A stretch of 64,000 nt of DNA, taken from assembly GCA_029582265.1 (NCBI GenBank), contig CM055821.1, positions 45,079,694 through 45,143,693 of the forward strand, read 5' to 3'. Shown piece by piece: positions 49,601-62,200 of the stretch. The DNA is from Zoroaster sp. YZ-2022. Lineage: Eukaryota; Echinodermata; Asteroidea; Forcipulatida; Zoroasteridae. Numbering within the stretch: the first letter of the stretch is position 1; every line of letters begins with the position of its first letter. The translations under genes were made by a program, and so were the position numbers. The notes beneath the pieces are model-generated. The model was not told the DNA's origin. It did no database searches and saw only the letters and a program-made list of their open reading frames with translations.

Positions 49601-52600
49601 GTAACTGCCAGCAGTCTGAATGCCTGGAACACATTGGTTTTGTCATGACATTATCTGGCATGGACACATAGATTTACTCCTTCGATGTATATTTTGTTTT
49701 GTTTTTTCCAGGAAGGAAATTTTAGACGTCTTTCTCCATGAAGATGCTGTGTACGGTCTGGCAGTAGACCCGAGGGACTGTCATGTGTTTACCAGTGCTG
49801 GTGCTGATGGCCGTATCTTGTTGTGGGACACAAGAGTTCCAAGCCATCAGGGTGAGCATCCAGAACCATAAATTATTACAATTTCTGCGAGATAACTATG
49901 TCCTTTTATTGACCGTTTTCTAATTGATTTTCTATGTAAGTACCTAGTCATTTGTCCTTGTGGTTCATTCAATGATTTGATGATTAACCCGCCTGCAATA
50001 GCTGCACTTTAGTGGCAAGAAGCTACAGAGGTCAAAATCAGTCAACTGCCTGTTTTGACTGTTGACCAAAATGTGCACACAGGGGCCATTTTTGACTGGT
50101 TTTTACTGTAATTTTGACCACCCTGAACAATACCAGACAATGCTTTTACCAGTCAAAAACAGTCGATTCAATTTTGATCTGTAAATGTACTTGCTACACG
50201 TAAGGTTTTCAGTGCACTTTTCAGTGCACTAGATATATACCTTGGCAAGTATATCAACATTTTGACTGATTTTGACTCTTGTAGTAGTAGGAGGGTTAAT
50301 ACATGTACATACAAAAAGCTGTATCCTCTCTGACTCTCTGAGTGATCCACAGACTCCCACTTCCCAGGTTTGGCATCATAACTTGGGGCATGATCCCTGG
50401 CTACAAACGGCATGCATGGGATAATTGGCTTTAGACTAGCATCCCCAGAACAAAAATATTGACAATTTTGGGAGACCATCAACTATCTTGTTGGTAAGTG
50501 TGACGTATTCCCAACATAAATCATGCCCAATTTGCACATGCTGGCTCCAACAATGATCAAAAGCACATTGGAATGATGCATTCACCACGCTTTTCTTTAA
50601 GGATTTACGCAAGAAAATAGAAAGCTTGGAACTTGCATTTAACATATGTGTTGTAAAGTCAATTTCTGCCTCAAGAATCACTTTTGAACGTTAACATCAA
50701 GGAATTTAGTTTAAATTACACACAACAGTATACCAGCTGTGGAACCGGAAGTAGCAAAAAGAATGCGCGTACTACTAATGCACGCGCGTATTACATTACA
50801 TTTCTGAATTGGAAAGACCGTTCCACAAAGCAAAAGATATATGGGAACATTTCACCAATTTCAACAACTGTGGCGATGAAGAGAGCACACTTTGCAGGAC
50901 ACTGTCATCGGGCAAATGATCAAATTATATCGGATCTAATACTATGGAGGCTCCCATACTCAAGGAGGGGTAGACGTCCCATGACATTCCCAGACGTTGT
51001 TGCCAGAGACACGGGGACTGCTGTATGAAGAATGTAGGCAGAGTCATGAAAGACACACCCGCCCGGCGTAGGAGGATGATGATGATGATGATTGACTCCG
51101 TTCAAATTCTGATTCCCGGATCTTGAAAAAGCCAACTACATGTACACATTTAAATGCGGCTAACAAGGGTTTCTATACTGCTGCACCCAGCATTTGGAAT
51201 GAGCTACCATCTGGTATCCGTCATGCTTCTTCATTGAGTCGATTTAAAACATCTCTCAAGACTCATTTATTTTAGGCACTGTGTATTTTTAAATTGTACT
51301 TGCATCTCACTGTAAACCGCTGTGATACCATTGTGTAAGAGCGCTATATAAATGCCTTCATTGTATTGTATTGTACATATCGACTTACGAATAAGCTTGG
51401 GCGATACTGATTTTTTTTCATCCACGATATATCGGCAAACATATATCGCGATTTTCGATAATATCACGATTTTTTTTTTTCATTCATGCATGATTGCTTT
51501 AGAGCCGATAACCACAGGTATGTACCCCTCTACAAGCGTCACAATAAATCACAAATTCATTTGCAAAGCGTGTATGTACAAGTTTCTGAAGTAGTTCGCC
51601 TTTGTTTCTCACGTCCAAAAGCTGAAAAGACTATTCTAATTTTGTTTCCATGTAATTTCTGACTTGACTCACAATGGCGATTTTTTTTTTTAATCGCGAT
51701 ATATTTTTTTAAATCGCGATTTGCCGGTATCTCGATAACTTAAAAAGATTCTCATTATCGTAATCGAATGAAAAAAAGGTATCGCGATATTCAATATTAT
51801 CGTGTTAGAGCCCAAGCTTACTTACGAACAGGATAGGGCTGGGATAGCGCAGTTGGTTGAGCACCAGAACCGTAATCCAAAGGTAGCAGGTTTGAATCCT
51901 GCTTCAGTCAGTATGTACCTATAGTTAGTTTCCCTTGATCACGCTATGATAAACCAAGCTGCTCATTCAGTTAAGACCTTTTTATTAACCCTCCTACTAT
52001 AACTGCTCTTTAGTGGCAAGCAGCTATATTGGTCAAAATCAGTCAACTGCCTGTTTCGACTGTTGAGCCAACTGTGCACACAGGAGCATTTTTTACTGGT
52101 TTTGACTATCATTTTGACCACCCTGAACAATACAAGACGATGATTTTTACCAGTCAAAAACGGTACTCATTTTGACCTGTAAATGTACTTTACTACATGC
52201 GAGGTTTGACAGTGTTTGACTTTTAAGTGTACTAGATATACTTTGGCAAGTATATCAACATTTTGACTGATTTTGACCCTTGTAGTCACAGGAGGGTTCT
52301 AGAATTGTGCTTTTTTTATCTCACTATGCAGAGCCGATGGTGATTGCAAATTACCAGACAGCCTTCTATGCTGTGGTCCACCACCCCGTGGAACCTCAAT
52401 TCTTAGCCACTGCTAATTCCAAGGAAGGAGTAGCATTGTGGGATGTACGAGCCCCTCGAACGTAAGCTTTCATTTCCAACTTGATTTAATTGCAATGTCC
52501 TCATAGGATGCCATCTTGTAGAACATTTTTCATTATGAAAAATATCAAATGTAAAGACAAATTACCATCTAAATTCCTCAGAAAAATACCTGTGATTGAT

Positions 52601-53179
52601 TTTTTTCCATATTTTTTTAAATTTATTTGTTTAAACCCTAACCATGCTGCGTCAGAATGCAACAAATGTAAAAATCTTTTGGATCAGTGAGCAGAGAACA
52701 AAATATCTTTTGTTCTTGCTGATGGATCTTGTTGCACTCAGCAGGCTTCACACTTCACACAACAGATGGATGTTGTCACATTGAGCAGGGTTTTTATCCC
52801 GTCATTGAAGGGGGTTAGTATAATTTTTTTTCTTCATATTTGTCATCTCTGAACATCTAAGGCTGTGCTGGGTACTCGGTTCCATTTTTCAGTTCCAATT
52901 ACCAGTAAATGACTTTTTAAAAATCCAACTGAACATGAATCCACACAAATGGAAGTCTCTGATTTTTTAATTTTTAATTTTTTTTTAATTTTTAATTTTT
53001 TAATTTTAATTTTTTAATTTTTTTTAATTTTTTATGTTTATTTTTATTTAAATTTTTATTTTAATTTTTAATTTTTAATTTTTAATTTTTAAATTTTAAT
53101 TTTAATTTTAAATTTTTATTTTTATTTTTTATTTTTGTTTTTTATTTTTGTTTTTTGTTTTTTGTTTTTTATTTTTATT

Positions 53180-53216
<37 letters not shown>

Positions 53217-56200
53217 ATTTTTATTTTTATTATTTTTTTAAACAAAATGAAGAATAATAGATCAGATAAAAAGAAGAAAACTCAGATAAAGGCTTTAGAA
53301 ATAACATTTGCCGACAGCCTTTCACAGACTTGCTGGGTTTTGTTTGATGTATCTAGTTTGTTTTGAGTTGACTGCTGTCGTGCCAGTATCACGAGTGGGT
53401 ATGGTATTTGTGCCTATTGTTCACAGTTATTGGACTAGTGTGAATGTTGGATATATGAATTCTTTTTGTATGCGTGTGGGGAAAAGGGATGTTATGAGTC
53501 GTTTTTAATAATATAGAGGTTGGAAATTCTGACAGTAAGTCCACATTCCTCCAGCATCCAGCCATCGCGTGATCCTCCAGCAACCCACTTAAGCAGCAGC
53601 ATTTCTCAGAGTCCGGCATTCTCCTGATGACAATTAGAGCATCCTGATCAAAACGTCGAGTTGTAACCTCCAGTTCTTTTCAGAACTAATTACCACTCAA
53701 TAGAGAATTTCACATGGTGTTACCACAATTATCCTCTTCTTATCCTCTTACTTATCCTCTTCACGATGCAAAGCTACAAATTTTACCTAAGTCCACATTT
53801 ATTGTGACCCGAAATAACTGAAAAATGCACAACCTGATGAACATCTGTTGGTATATAAACAGTATATTTCTCTGCATGTTCCATCCTCAGGTGTTTGATG
53901 CGCTATGGTAGTTCATACACCCAACAGAACGCCATGAGTGTACGATTTAACCAGCTCGGAACCAGACTAGTTGCACTGCGCAGACGTCTACCCCCTGTGG
54001 TATATAACATTCAAAGCAGTGCCGCCGCGATACAGTTCAACCATTCTGGATATTACAACTCTTGCACAATGAAAAGCTGTACATTTGCTGGTGACAGAGA
54101 TCAGGTAAGGCAGTTCGCTTGGAGGAAAAGTCTGAGCATTTAAATATTTATCACAAGACGAGAGTTTCATTATTAAGGGACGTATTCAATATTGACTCCG
54201 CGTAAATCCAGCGGACTGTCAGCGGACTGTCCGTGTTGCTAAGGGTCGGACAGTCCGCTGACAGAACGGCCCGAGTGCCTAGCCGAGTTAATGAGGCTGG
54301 CCTGGCTCAGGCCCTTTGTTAGTTAATGAATATTCAAGACTTCTGATGTCCAATTTATTCATCTGCGTACTCAGCGGACTCCGTTGATGCTTTTGTTGAG
54401 GTTTACTCGAGCGTGCACGCAAAAAGTTCGATCAACTTCCGTTATTATTTTCATCCATTCGACGGCCATTATATCTTCATGGTATCTTCGCCAAACTTGT
54501 TAACAAATCGACCCTATTTTCTTTTCCTGATTATCAGGGGTTTTTGTGGCTTCAAATGTCCTGGATCGTTTTAAAATACGACGTCCCGCCATGGTCCGCC
54601 ACGTCTGATTTTTCAGCCGATCACGACGGCTGGAATTAACCAGGGGCATTTTCAAGTCCAATCTCCGGCGCACAATTGGCAGCCGCTTGCCGAAACCATA
54701 ATAATGTTCCTTGCCCGCTATCTGCATTTTTCCCCAGATTGCGTCTGTGTTTGTTCCTAGATTACGCACCGGCCATTACTTAGTTCGCTAGCACTACTTA
54801 CATTTATGATGCTACACGGTTATAAAGAACTGTGCTGTCTTCTTTATTCCTGTATTAATTTTAAACTGTTTTTTCTACAAAAGTTCTGTCCACAGATATC
54901 TTCAGCGTTATTATCACATTATTTTCCTCAACAATTTTGGTATGGCGGTTTCCAGCAAGAATGCTTTTGATGGTTTATGAACTCGGCATAAATTAACAGC
55001 AGAGCTGTCAATCATTCTCGTTGGAATGAATGTATTTATTCTCCAGACATATCGAAGGTTTTAAGGCCAATGGAAATGATAGTTTCTAACAATCAAATAT
55101 TTAACAAATATTTACAACATATTTTACTGAATAAACTAAATATGAAAACTTAAGCACATTATGTGAATGTATTAAATAAAATGAGTGAGGTTGTTAATGG
55201 ATCAGCAATGACACCGATGGTGCAGGGGTTCCGTCATGCAGGTAATAACCCTGCCGAAATAATGTAGAGCATTTATGATTGTTTCGCTGGTGGTCAAAAA
55301 AAGTCTCCCGTTTGGCTATATTTGGACATCGTTTCATAGCAAAAAAAGAAAATTAAAAATGCCGACTCGCGAGTTTGAGGCGACGTGCGCGGAGACCAGA
55401 AACTGGAGACTTTTTTGGGCATAAAAATTGTAAGTAAAATATAAAAACACAAATTTTTGGGGCGATGTTTAATTATTTTTGATTCTAACTTTTAAGTTGC
55501 AATCACTTGTTAAGGATAATATACCAGTGGCGTTATCCAGCCTTGTCATTCCGGGGTCAATAGTTTTAAAAGATTGTATTTATTTTGTTTAAACGGGAAC
55601 ATTTTTAAACACTAAATACGCATGGGGCTGGGGTAGGACGGGGAGTAAGGCAATGTCTCCTTAGATTTATCGTCACCTATAAAACAGTGCAGAAATGTTT
55701 ACACATTTCTTTTCTGCCGGGAATGATTATTCCCAGTCACACATTTAAATCTGATGGGTGTTTCTGTTTTTACCAACACAGTCTTTATTGCAAATGCCCA
55801 CTTCATAGAGTTCATTGACGTTTAGTTGGCTGCGTCGACAAGCCAACATTCTGGAACAACAATGGAACTGTCAATCGGGTCATTCCGTGTCAAATCACCT
55901 AAGGGTCCCCTGGTGACACCCTCAGATTTGGCTGAAAAAAATTGAAAACATAGCTTCATCCTTCAAACTCAGACAAACAAAATTTCAGAGCCAAATTCCA
56001 AGCGGATTGGGATTCTGACCCTCAAAAGGCGTTCACCTCCTTTGACAAATGCAAATGTTGCCTAGACTTTTACACCAATTTCATTTGCTCATAAATACTT
56101 ATTTGAAAAAGATATGAATCTCAAAGTTGATTTATTGGGTAAACTCTGCCTGTTCTCTTCATAAAAGGCATCAGAAATACTGTACCTGCATCACATCTTG

Positions 56201-59200
56201 AGATATTCTCACTCGAAAACCCTGCTTTAATTCTTCGACAAGTACTTAATTGGAATTTGGACCCCCCCCCCCCTATTCTTCACAAATAATTTCAGAAATG
56301 TTATACAACACTACATTTGTATAATATAACAACTGGTGTAAACATCATATACAGCAAGCACATCAATTTTAAAGGGGCATACAGTGTTTAATGGTGGGTC
56401 AAATATGGTCCGTAGAGAAAAGAATACTAAAAATCCCGTTTTTCTGACCCAGGGATGACCCCGTGGTCAGTTAAATTTTGTTTTAAATTTTAACAGTAGA
56501 AACATACATATGTAAACTCCATTTGTGCCAAATTAAAAGTTTTGTTCTCACCTCCTTCATATTTAATTGATTTTTGAAATATCACCTCCAGCATAATTTG
56601 GCCCTATAGGAGCACACGTTGTTGCCTATGTACAATGCATACTATTGTTGGAACAGAAAAATGAAGTTATTTGCTTTCCCATGAAAGAGGAATTAAAATG
56701 AATAATACTGTACCTACAGTTGACATTGATGACTGTGCTAAAACAAAATTAAACATGGCTTGGAAGGAGTGTCTGTAGTTGTGCCAGTTCCTCTGTTGGG
56801 AATTTGTAGTATCGGCCACCATGACCATGAGCAAGGGGAGCATCAATGACACTGATAACATGAGCGAATGGCACCCAGCATTGGTTTCTGGCAGAATCTG
56901 CTGGCCAGGACAGAGTTAGTTTTTGCCGTTTCATGAACTTCACGTTTACATCACGATTCTCCTCAGAGCATTCAACGATGATCCCAATAAAGAGCTCCCC
57001 ATCATAACTACAAGCAATGTATTTTCCAGGCTGGTACGCAGTTGTGTCCACTGGAGTTGGAGATGGAACTTTTTCATCCTCATTCTGAGTGAAACATGGC
57101 TGAACTTTTCATCTGATGAAATTAGACGCATTTCCAATTCTCGGTTTGAAACTGGAATGAAGCTATGGTGGGAACGAGTTCCGGGAATTGTCTTCACTGC
57201 AAGCTTGAGTAGTGCGATATGTACAGCTTTTCATGATGGAAGCATATTGTATCATCTTTGCCAAAAGATTGTCCCTCCGTATCTCCAATAATTTTTGTCA
57301 TTGGGGTCTAAACTGGAGATTGAATAGTGGCCAATAGTCCTACAGTAACTTGTTTTGTGACAGTGCCTATCAGTAGCTATTCCAACAGAGCAGTTACTTG
57401 TGTCAGGATCCATTGAAGCAGTGTTTCTAATATCTAAAAATATTAAATCAACTTTTGCTGAATGTTCCACTCGCTTGAAAGTCTTGCTTTGCACGGCTGA
57501 ACAATATTTATTATAAATCAGATCTCATCTGAGACAGAGAGTAGTAATGTCTAATCAGCATTCGGTTTTCCCAAAATTATTATGATGCAACTCTGGGCAG
57601 ATGCAACTCTGGGCAGATGCAACTCTGGAAAGTCCCCTTGATGCACCTTAAGAAAGTCCTCTTGATGCAACTCGGGGCAGTCCCATTGTTACAACTCTGG
57701 GCAGTCCCCTTGTTACAACTCTGGGCAGTCCTGATATCCCCTTGATACAACACTGGGTAGTCCCGAGATGCAACTCTTGGCAATAATAATGACTTATCAA
57801 ACTTTGAGCTGCAGTATTGTCAATGTATTTGGGAAAGGGGACTTTAAAGAGTAACATCATTAAATGTTTACATACAAAGTGTGTGTGTGTACAATACAGT
57901 GTGTGTGTGTACAATTTCCTATGTAAAGTCCACTTGTCTTTGTATTTTCTACATGTAATTACAGCAATACGCATTGCAATAGGCAACAATGTGTGCATTC
58001 CTACAGGGCCAAATTATGCTGGGTGATATTTCAAAAATCAATTAAATATGAAGGAGGTGAGAACAAAACTTTTAATTTGGTACAAATGGAGTTTACATAT
58101 GTATGTTTCTACTGTTAAACTTTGAAACAAAATTTAACTGACCACGGGTCATCCTGGGTCAGAAAAGCAGGATTTTAGTATTCTTTTCTCTACGGACCAT
58201 ATTTGACCCACCATTAAACACATACATGTATATGCCCCTTTAAAATTGATGTGCTTGCTGTATATGATACACCAGTTGCTATATTATACAAATGTAGTGT
58301 TGTATAACATTTCTGAAATTATTTGTGAAGAATAGGGGGGGTCCAAATTCCAATTAAGTACTTGTCGAAGAATTAAAGCAGGGTTTTCGAGTGAGAATAT
58401 CTCAAGATGTGATGCAGGTACAGTATTTCTGATGCCTTTTATGAAGAGAACAGGCAGTGTTTACCCAATAAATCAACTTTGAGATTCATATCTGTTTCAA
58501 ATAAGTATTTATGAGCAAATGAAATTTGTGTAAAAGTGTAGGCAACATTTGCATTTGTCAAAAAGGGAGGTGAAACGCCCCTTTTGGAGGGCCGTAAATC
58601 CCAATCCGCTTGGAATTTGGCTCTGAAATTTTGTTTGTCTGAGTTTGAAGGATGAAGCTATGTTTTCAATTTTTTTCAGCCAAATCTGAGGGGGTCACCA
58701 GGGGAGATGTAATTTAGGTGATTTGACACGGAATGACCCAACTGACTGGCAATTTATTTTAAATTTAAGAAACTTTTATTTCTCTGCTGGCAAGAATTTA
58801 TTGTAGGGGGAATGTACACCGGGTATATTTAAAAGAATACAAAAAATATTTCTTTTGGATTTTAGACAAATCTGAAGAAGCACTACGCCAATAAAAGCTC
58901 ATATTTGTCTGTTCTTTGCAGGTTTTTTTTCCAGGCAACAGGGATAGGGAATTTATCTGGTGCGGGGTATAAAAGTGAAACCTGAATAATGTTTTTGTTG
59001 GGGACGCTAATGATAATGCTTTATTATTATTGTCCCCCGTCCCTCAGAATATATTTAATAATGGGTACATGTAATTTTAATTTTTAAAACATAGTTGTTG
59101 TCCCACGATTGGTAAATCCCTGGGCCTCCTTGACTTTATTGAGTATCATGAACGTATCATATTACAACTACATTTCCAGCAGCTTGGAGGAGGAATTCGT

Positions 59201-62200
59201 TTGAAGATAAATATTTAACTACAAAGAAATCGTCAATCATTCCGTCTGTCTGAGATAAGGAGTATTCCTAAAGTGTGTCAAAAACTATTTGGGTGGAATT
59301 ATGTGTCTGAACATAAAATGCTTCAAAATCCTTCCTTTTAATTGGTTATAGGTCTGACCACTTCTGCTTGTACATACACACAAATTGAGGACACGTATGT
59401 ACATTTATTTTTTATTTTTCGGGGTGACCAGTACCCAGGGTTCCATTTCCATATAAAATGTGTAGAGCAGTAAACAGTCGAATAGTTTCAGTAGTGTCAA
59501 CTCTTCTTGGCAGTGTTCCAAAGACCTGGATGTTCTGATTTCTGGAAATGTCGGCACCGCACCTGGGACAAAACAACTGGGGGAAAATTTGGACACCTGA
59601 AAAAAGTGTGCGTATTATGAGGACTTTGACTCATGGAACAACCAATCATATTTACAGATACTCGCCCATCTACTGTCTTGTTAATTGATTGGACATTTTT
59701 CTCATTCGGTGATGTACATGTATGAGCCCGATAAATATATTTAAATTCTTTAAATACTCGGTCGGCATCGCTAACTTATTTAACGAGGCACTTATTGTCT
59801 TGGTGCAACCCTGATGTGATAAATCCGTTGTATGTGTTTTAGCTGGCCGCCAATTTATAATTAAAAAAAAGAGTCCACTGAACCAAATCTATAGTTCAGA
59901 AACTTGGCTGTGAAAGAGCCATTGCGAGGGTTTCACTGACTCAGCGGAGTCTGCCGACTCAACGGACAGGTTGCGATTAGCATATGAAAGAAGCTATTGA
60001 TATTCATGCCAGTGACGTAAAACTCGTGCGGTTAGGCCGGCCGGCCGGTCGGTAACTAAGGCAGTCTTTTGTTCAACAAAATCCACTGACTCTGCATCCA
60101 GTCCGCTGACAGTCAATTTTGAATACGTCCCTAACCCTCCTACTACTACAAGGGTTCAAAATCAGTCAAAATGTACTTGCCAAGGTATCTATGTACTTGC
60201 CAAGGTATCTAGTGCACTTAAAAGTCAAACACTGTCAAACCTTACGTGTAGTAAGTACATTTACAGGTCAAAATGAGTCGACCATTTTTTGACTGGTAAA
60301 AGCATTGTCTTGTATTGTTGAGGGTGGTCAAAATGACAGTCAAAACCAGTCAAAAATGCCCCTGTATGCACATTTGGGTCAACAGTCAAAATGGGCAGTT
60401 GACTGGTTTTGACCTCTATAGCAACTTCCCACTAAAGTGCAGCACTAGGAGGAGGGTTAAGGAAACAATGTAAGCGATGAGAATTGGCCTTTATAATAAA
60501 ACATGAACATCTCCCCGGTCCCAAAGGGGGAAATACAAACAAAATTCACTATTGAAAATGAACCCAACTAACCGTTTCCTTCATCTGCAGAAAAGGAGAA
60601 AACCTTCAAAGTATCCTGCCTGATTAGGCCCTAGGATTTCATGGAGGTCATGGGGCTTCTGTTGCCCTTATCCCAGCCTGAAGATCTGACGTCACGCTTT
60701 GACCTAGAGGCGCGTGAATTACACCAGATCTTGGCCTTGCAGCCGCCATATTTTCCCTGATGCTCAACTTTGACCTTGGTTGGTAGCTAGCACGCGCAAG
60801 CCTGCAGATCTTCAGCACAACGCGTTAACGTATCCAATGGAATGCTTTGAGTGGTACGCTTGGAGCCTGTCTATATTCTTGATGGGATATAGACAGGAGG
60901 CCAGTCTACCCTTATCCTGGCCTTGGTGGCCTGGTTCCCATGGATATTCTAATGGAAGTTTCCTGCTGTGCTTAACTGAGGGGGGGTGGATGGCCTTGCC
61001 CCTACAAGAATGAAATGCCAGGCCTGCTTGATGTAGAAATGTCTCTCTGTATCATTTCAGTATGTTCTCTCCGGATCTGATGACTTTGGTCTTTACATGT
61101 GGGAGGTACCCGAGGCATCAGAAGATGGTAGGTCACCTCAAATGTCACCTCATACGAATTTTTTACACCTGTATTACATAGCAAAATACTTCGCAAAACT
61201 CACAATTTGCTACTCACAAATTCAAAAATTCAAAATTGGCTACACGAAATTAAACACATTCAAAATGAGCATAACATACACAGGATGTTTCAGCCTGCAA
61301 AATCGTTCTCTGATAGAATCATCAACTCATTATACCATTCCCTTAGACCCCAAAAATAAGTCTCTGGTTTCTGGTCTCTGCGTGCGTCACCTCAGACCTG
61401 TGTGTTAGAATATTTATTTAAATATTTGTTTTGCAATGAAACAATGTCCAATTCCAGCCAAAATTGCTGGATCCATTGGAATACTGCCTTGCTGTGTTTT
61501 AATGATTTTTTTCACATAGGGGTATGAATATTTATCTGATTTGTGCGGCCTCTCTTAGCCACCATGTATAGGAAATTTGGACTGGTTCCAATAATCACAT
61601 ATACATGTAAACATGTATACAATTTTTTTTTTTAAAGATTACCAACAAAAAAGAAACATGTCACCGCACTGACTTTGAAGTCGACCTATGACCAGAAACT
61701 TGTTCTTGTTGACCTTTTTATCCAATCTTGTATCTGCATCGAACAAATGTTTAAATATTTTGATTTGTCCATGCACAAAAGTATTGCGTGCACACCTAGC
61801 ACATGTCTTCCCAAAGTGTGCGTGTGTATGCTGTGCATATGCTGTGCATTTTGTCTATTTGCACTGTGCATGAGCTGTTGTCAGACCACTGTGGACGAAA
61901 GGGCAGCGATAGCGCGGCGCGTTTTGCATAGTTTGCAGTTGATGTGCGTATGCGCAGAATATATCTCCAGCGATCATTGGCTGGTAGAAGTACACGCGCG
62001 CTTAGTACCATAAAGTGTACGCACAGCGCTCATATGATGCCAAAGTGACTATCATCAAGACACTGGGTGCAAATTCACCGCTATAGGGCTACGATGTGCA
62101 CTGAGTGGATAACACTGCACTTCTAAAGCACTGCAGGCTTTCAAAAATGAATTGGTTTTACTGTTCTTTCTGTGCTTAGTGATGTGGGTTGGAGAGGCCA

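Larger units (their letters stand above)
55877..58739. mobile_element. 2.86-kb transposon with ~780-bp terminal inverted repeats
   Basis: GGGTCATTCCGTGTCAAATC at 55877 and its complement ending 58739 open inverted repeats that continue to about 56650 and 57955. The arms differ by scattered substitutions and by homopolymer length (C13 against G8). The 1.3-kb centre carries a decayed minus-strand ORF and a short tandem repeat. The family is unknown. It sits wholly inside the Harbinger-like element. Confidence 0.88.
54177..60131. mobile_element. 5.96-kb Harbinger-like element in DCAF5 intron 5
   Basis: The left end GGGACGTATTCAATATTGAC and the right end GTCAATTTTGAATACGTCCC are inverted repeats. 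TAA flanks both ends. Subterminal parts share ACTCAGCGGACTCCG and multiple CAGCGGACTG motifs. TAA duplication and GGG ends fit PIF/Harbinger. Neither a HARBI1-type nuclease nor a complete Myb-like ORF is seen; a Lys/Arg-rich minus ORF (54500-54769) may be a relic. A second transposon is nested inside. Confidence 0.75.

Noticed and set aside
51842..51916. A functional tRNA gene
   Set aside because: The acceptor stem relies on several G-T pairs and the anticodon arm is irregular. It is followed by a body typical of SINEs.
53148..53366. Phe-rich hydrophobic ORF
   Set aside because: It is translation of a T-rich low-complexity tract.
55877..58739. Polinton or viral relic
   Set aside because: No DNA polymerase B, integrase, ATPase or capsid-like sequence is visible, and the element is too short.
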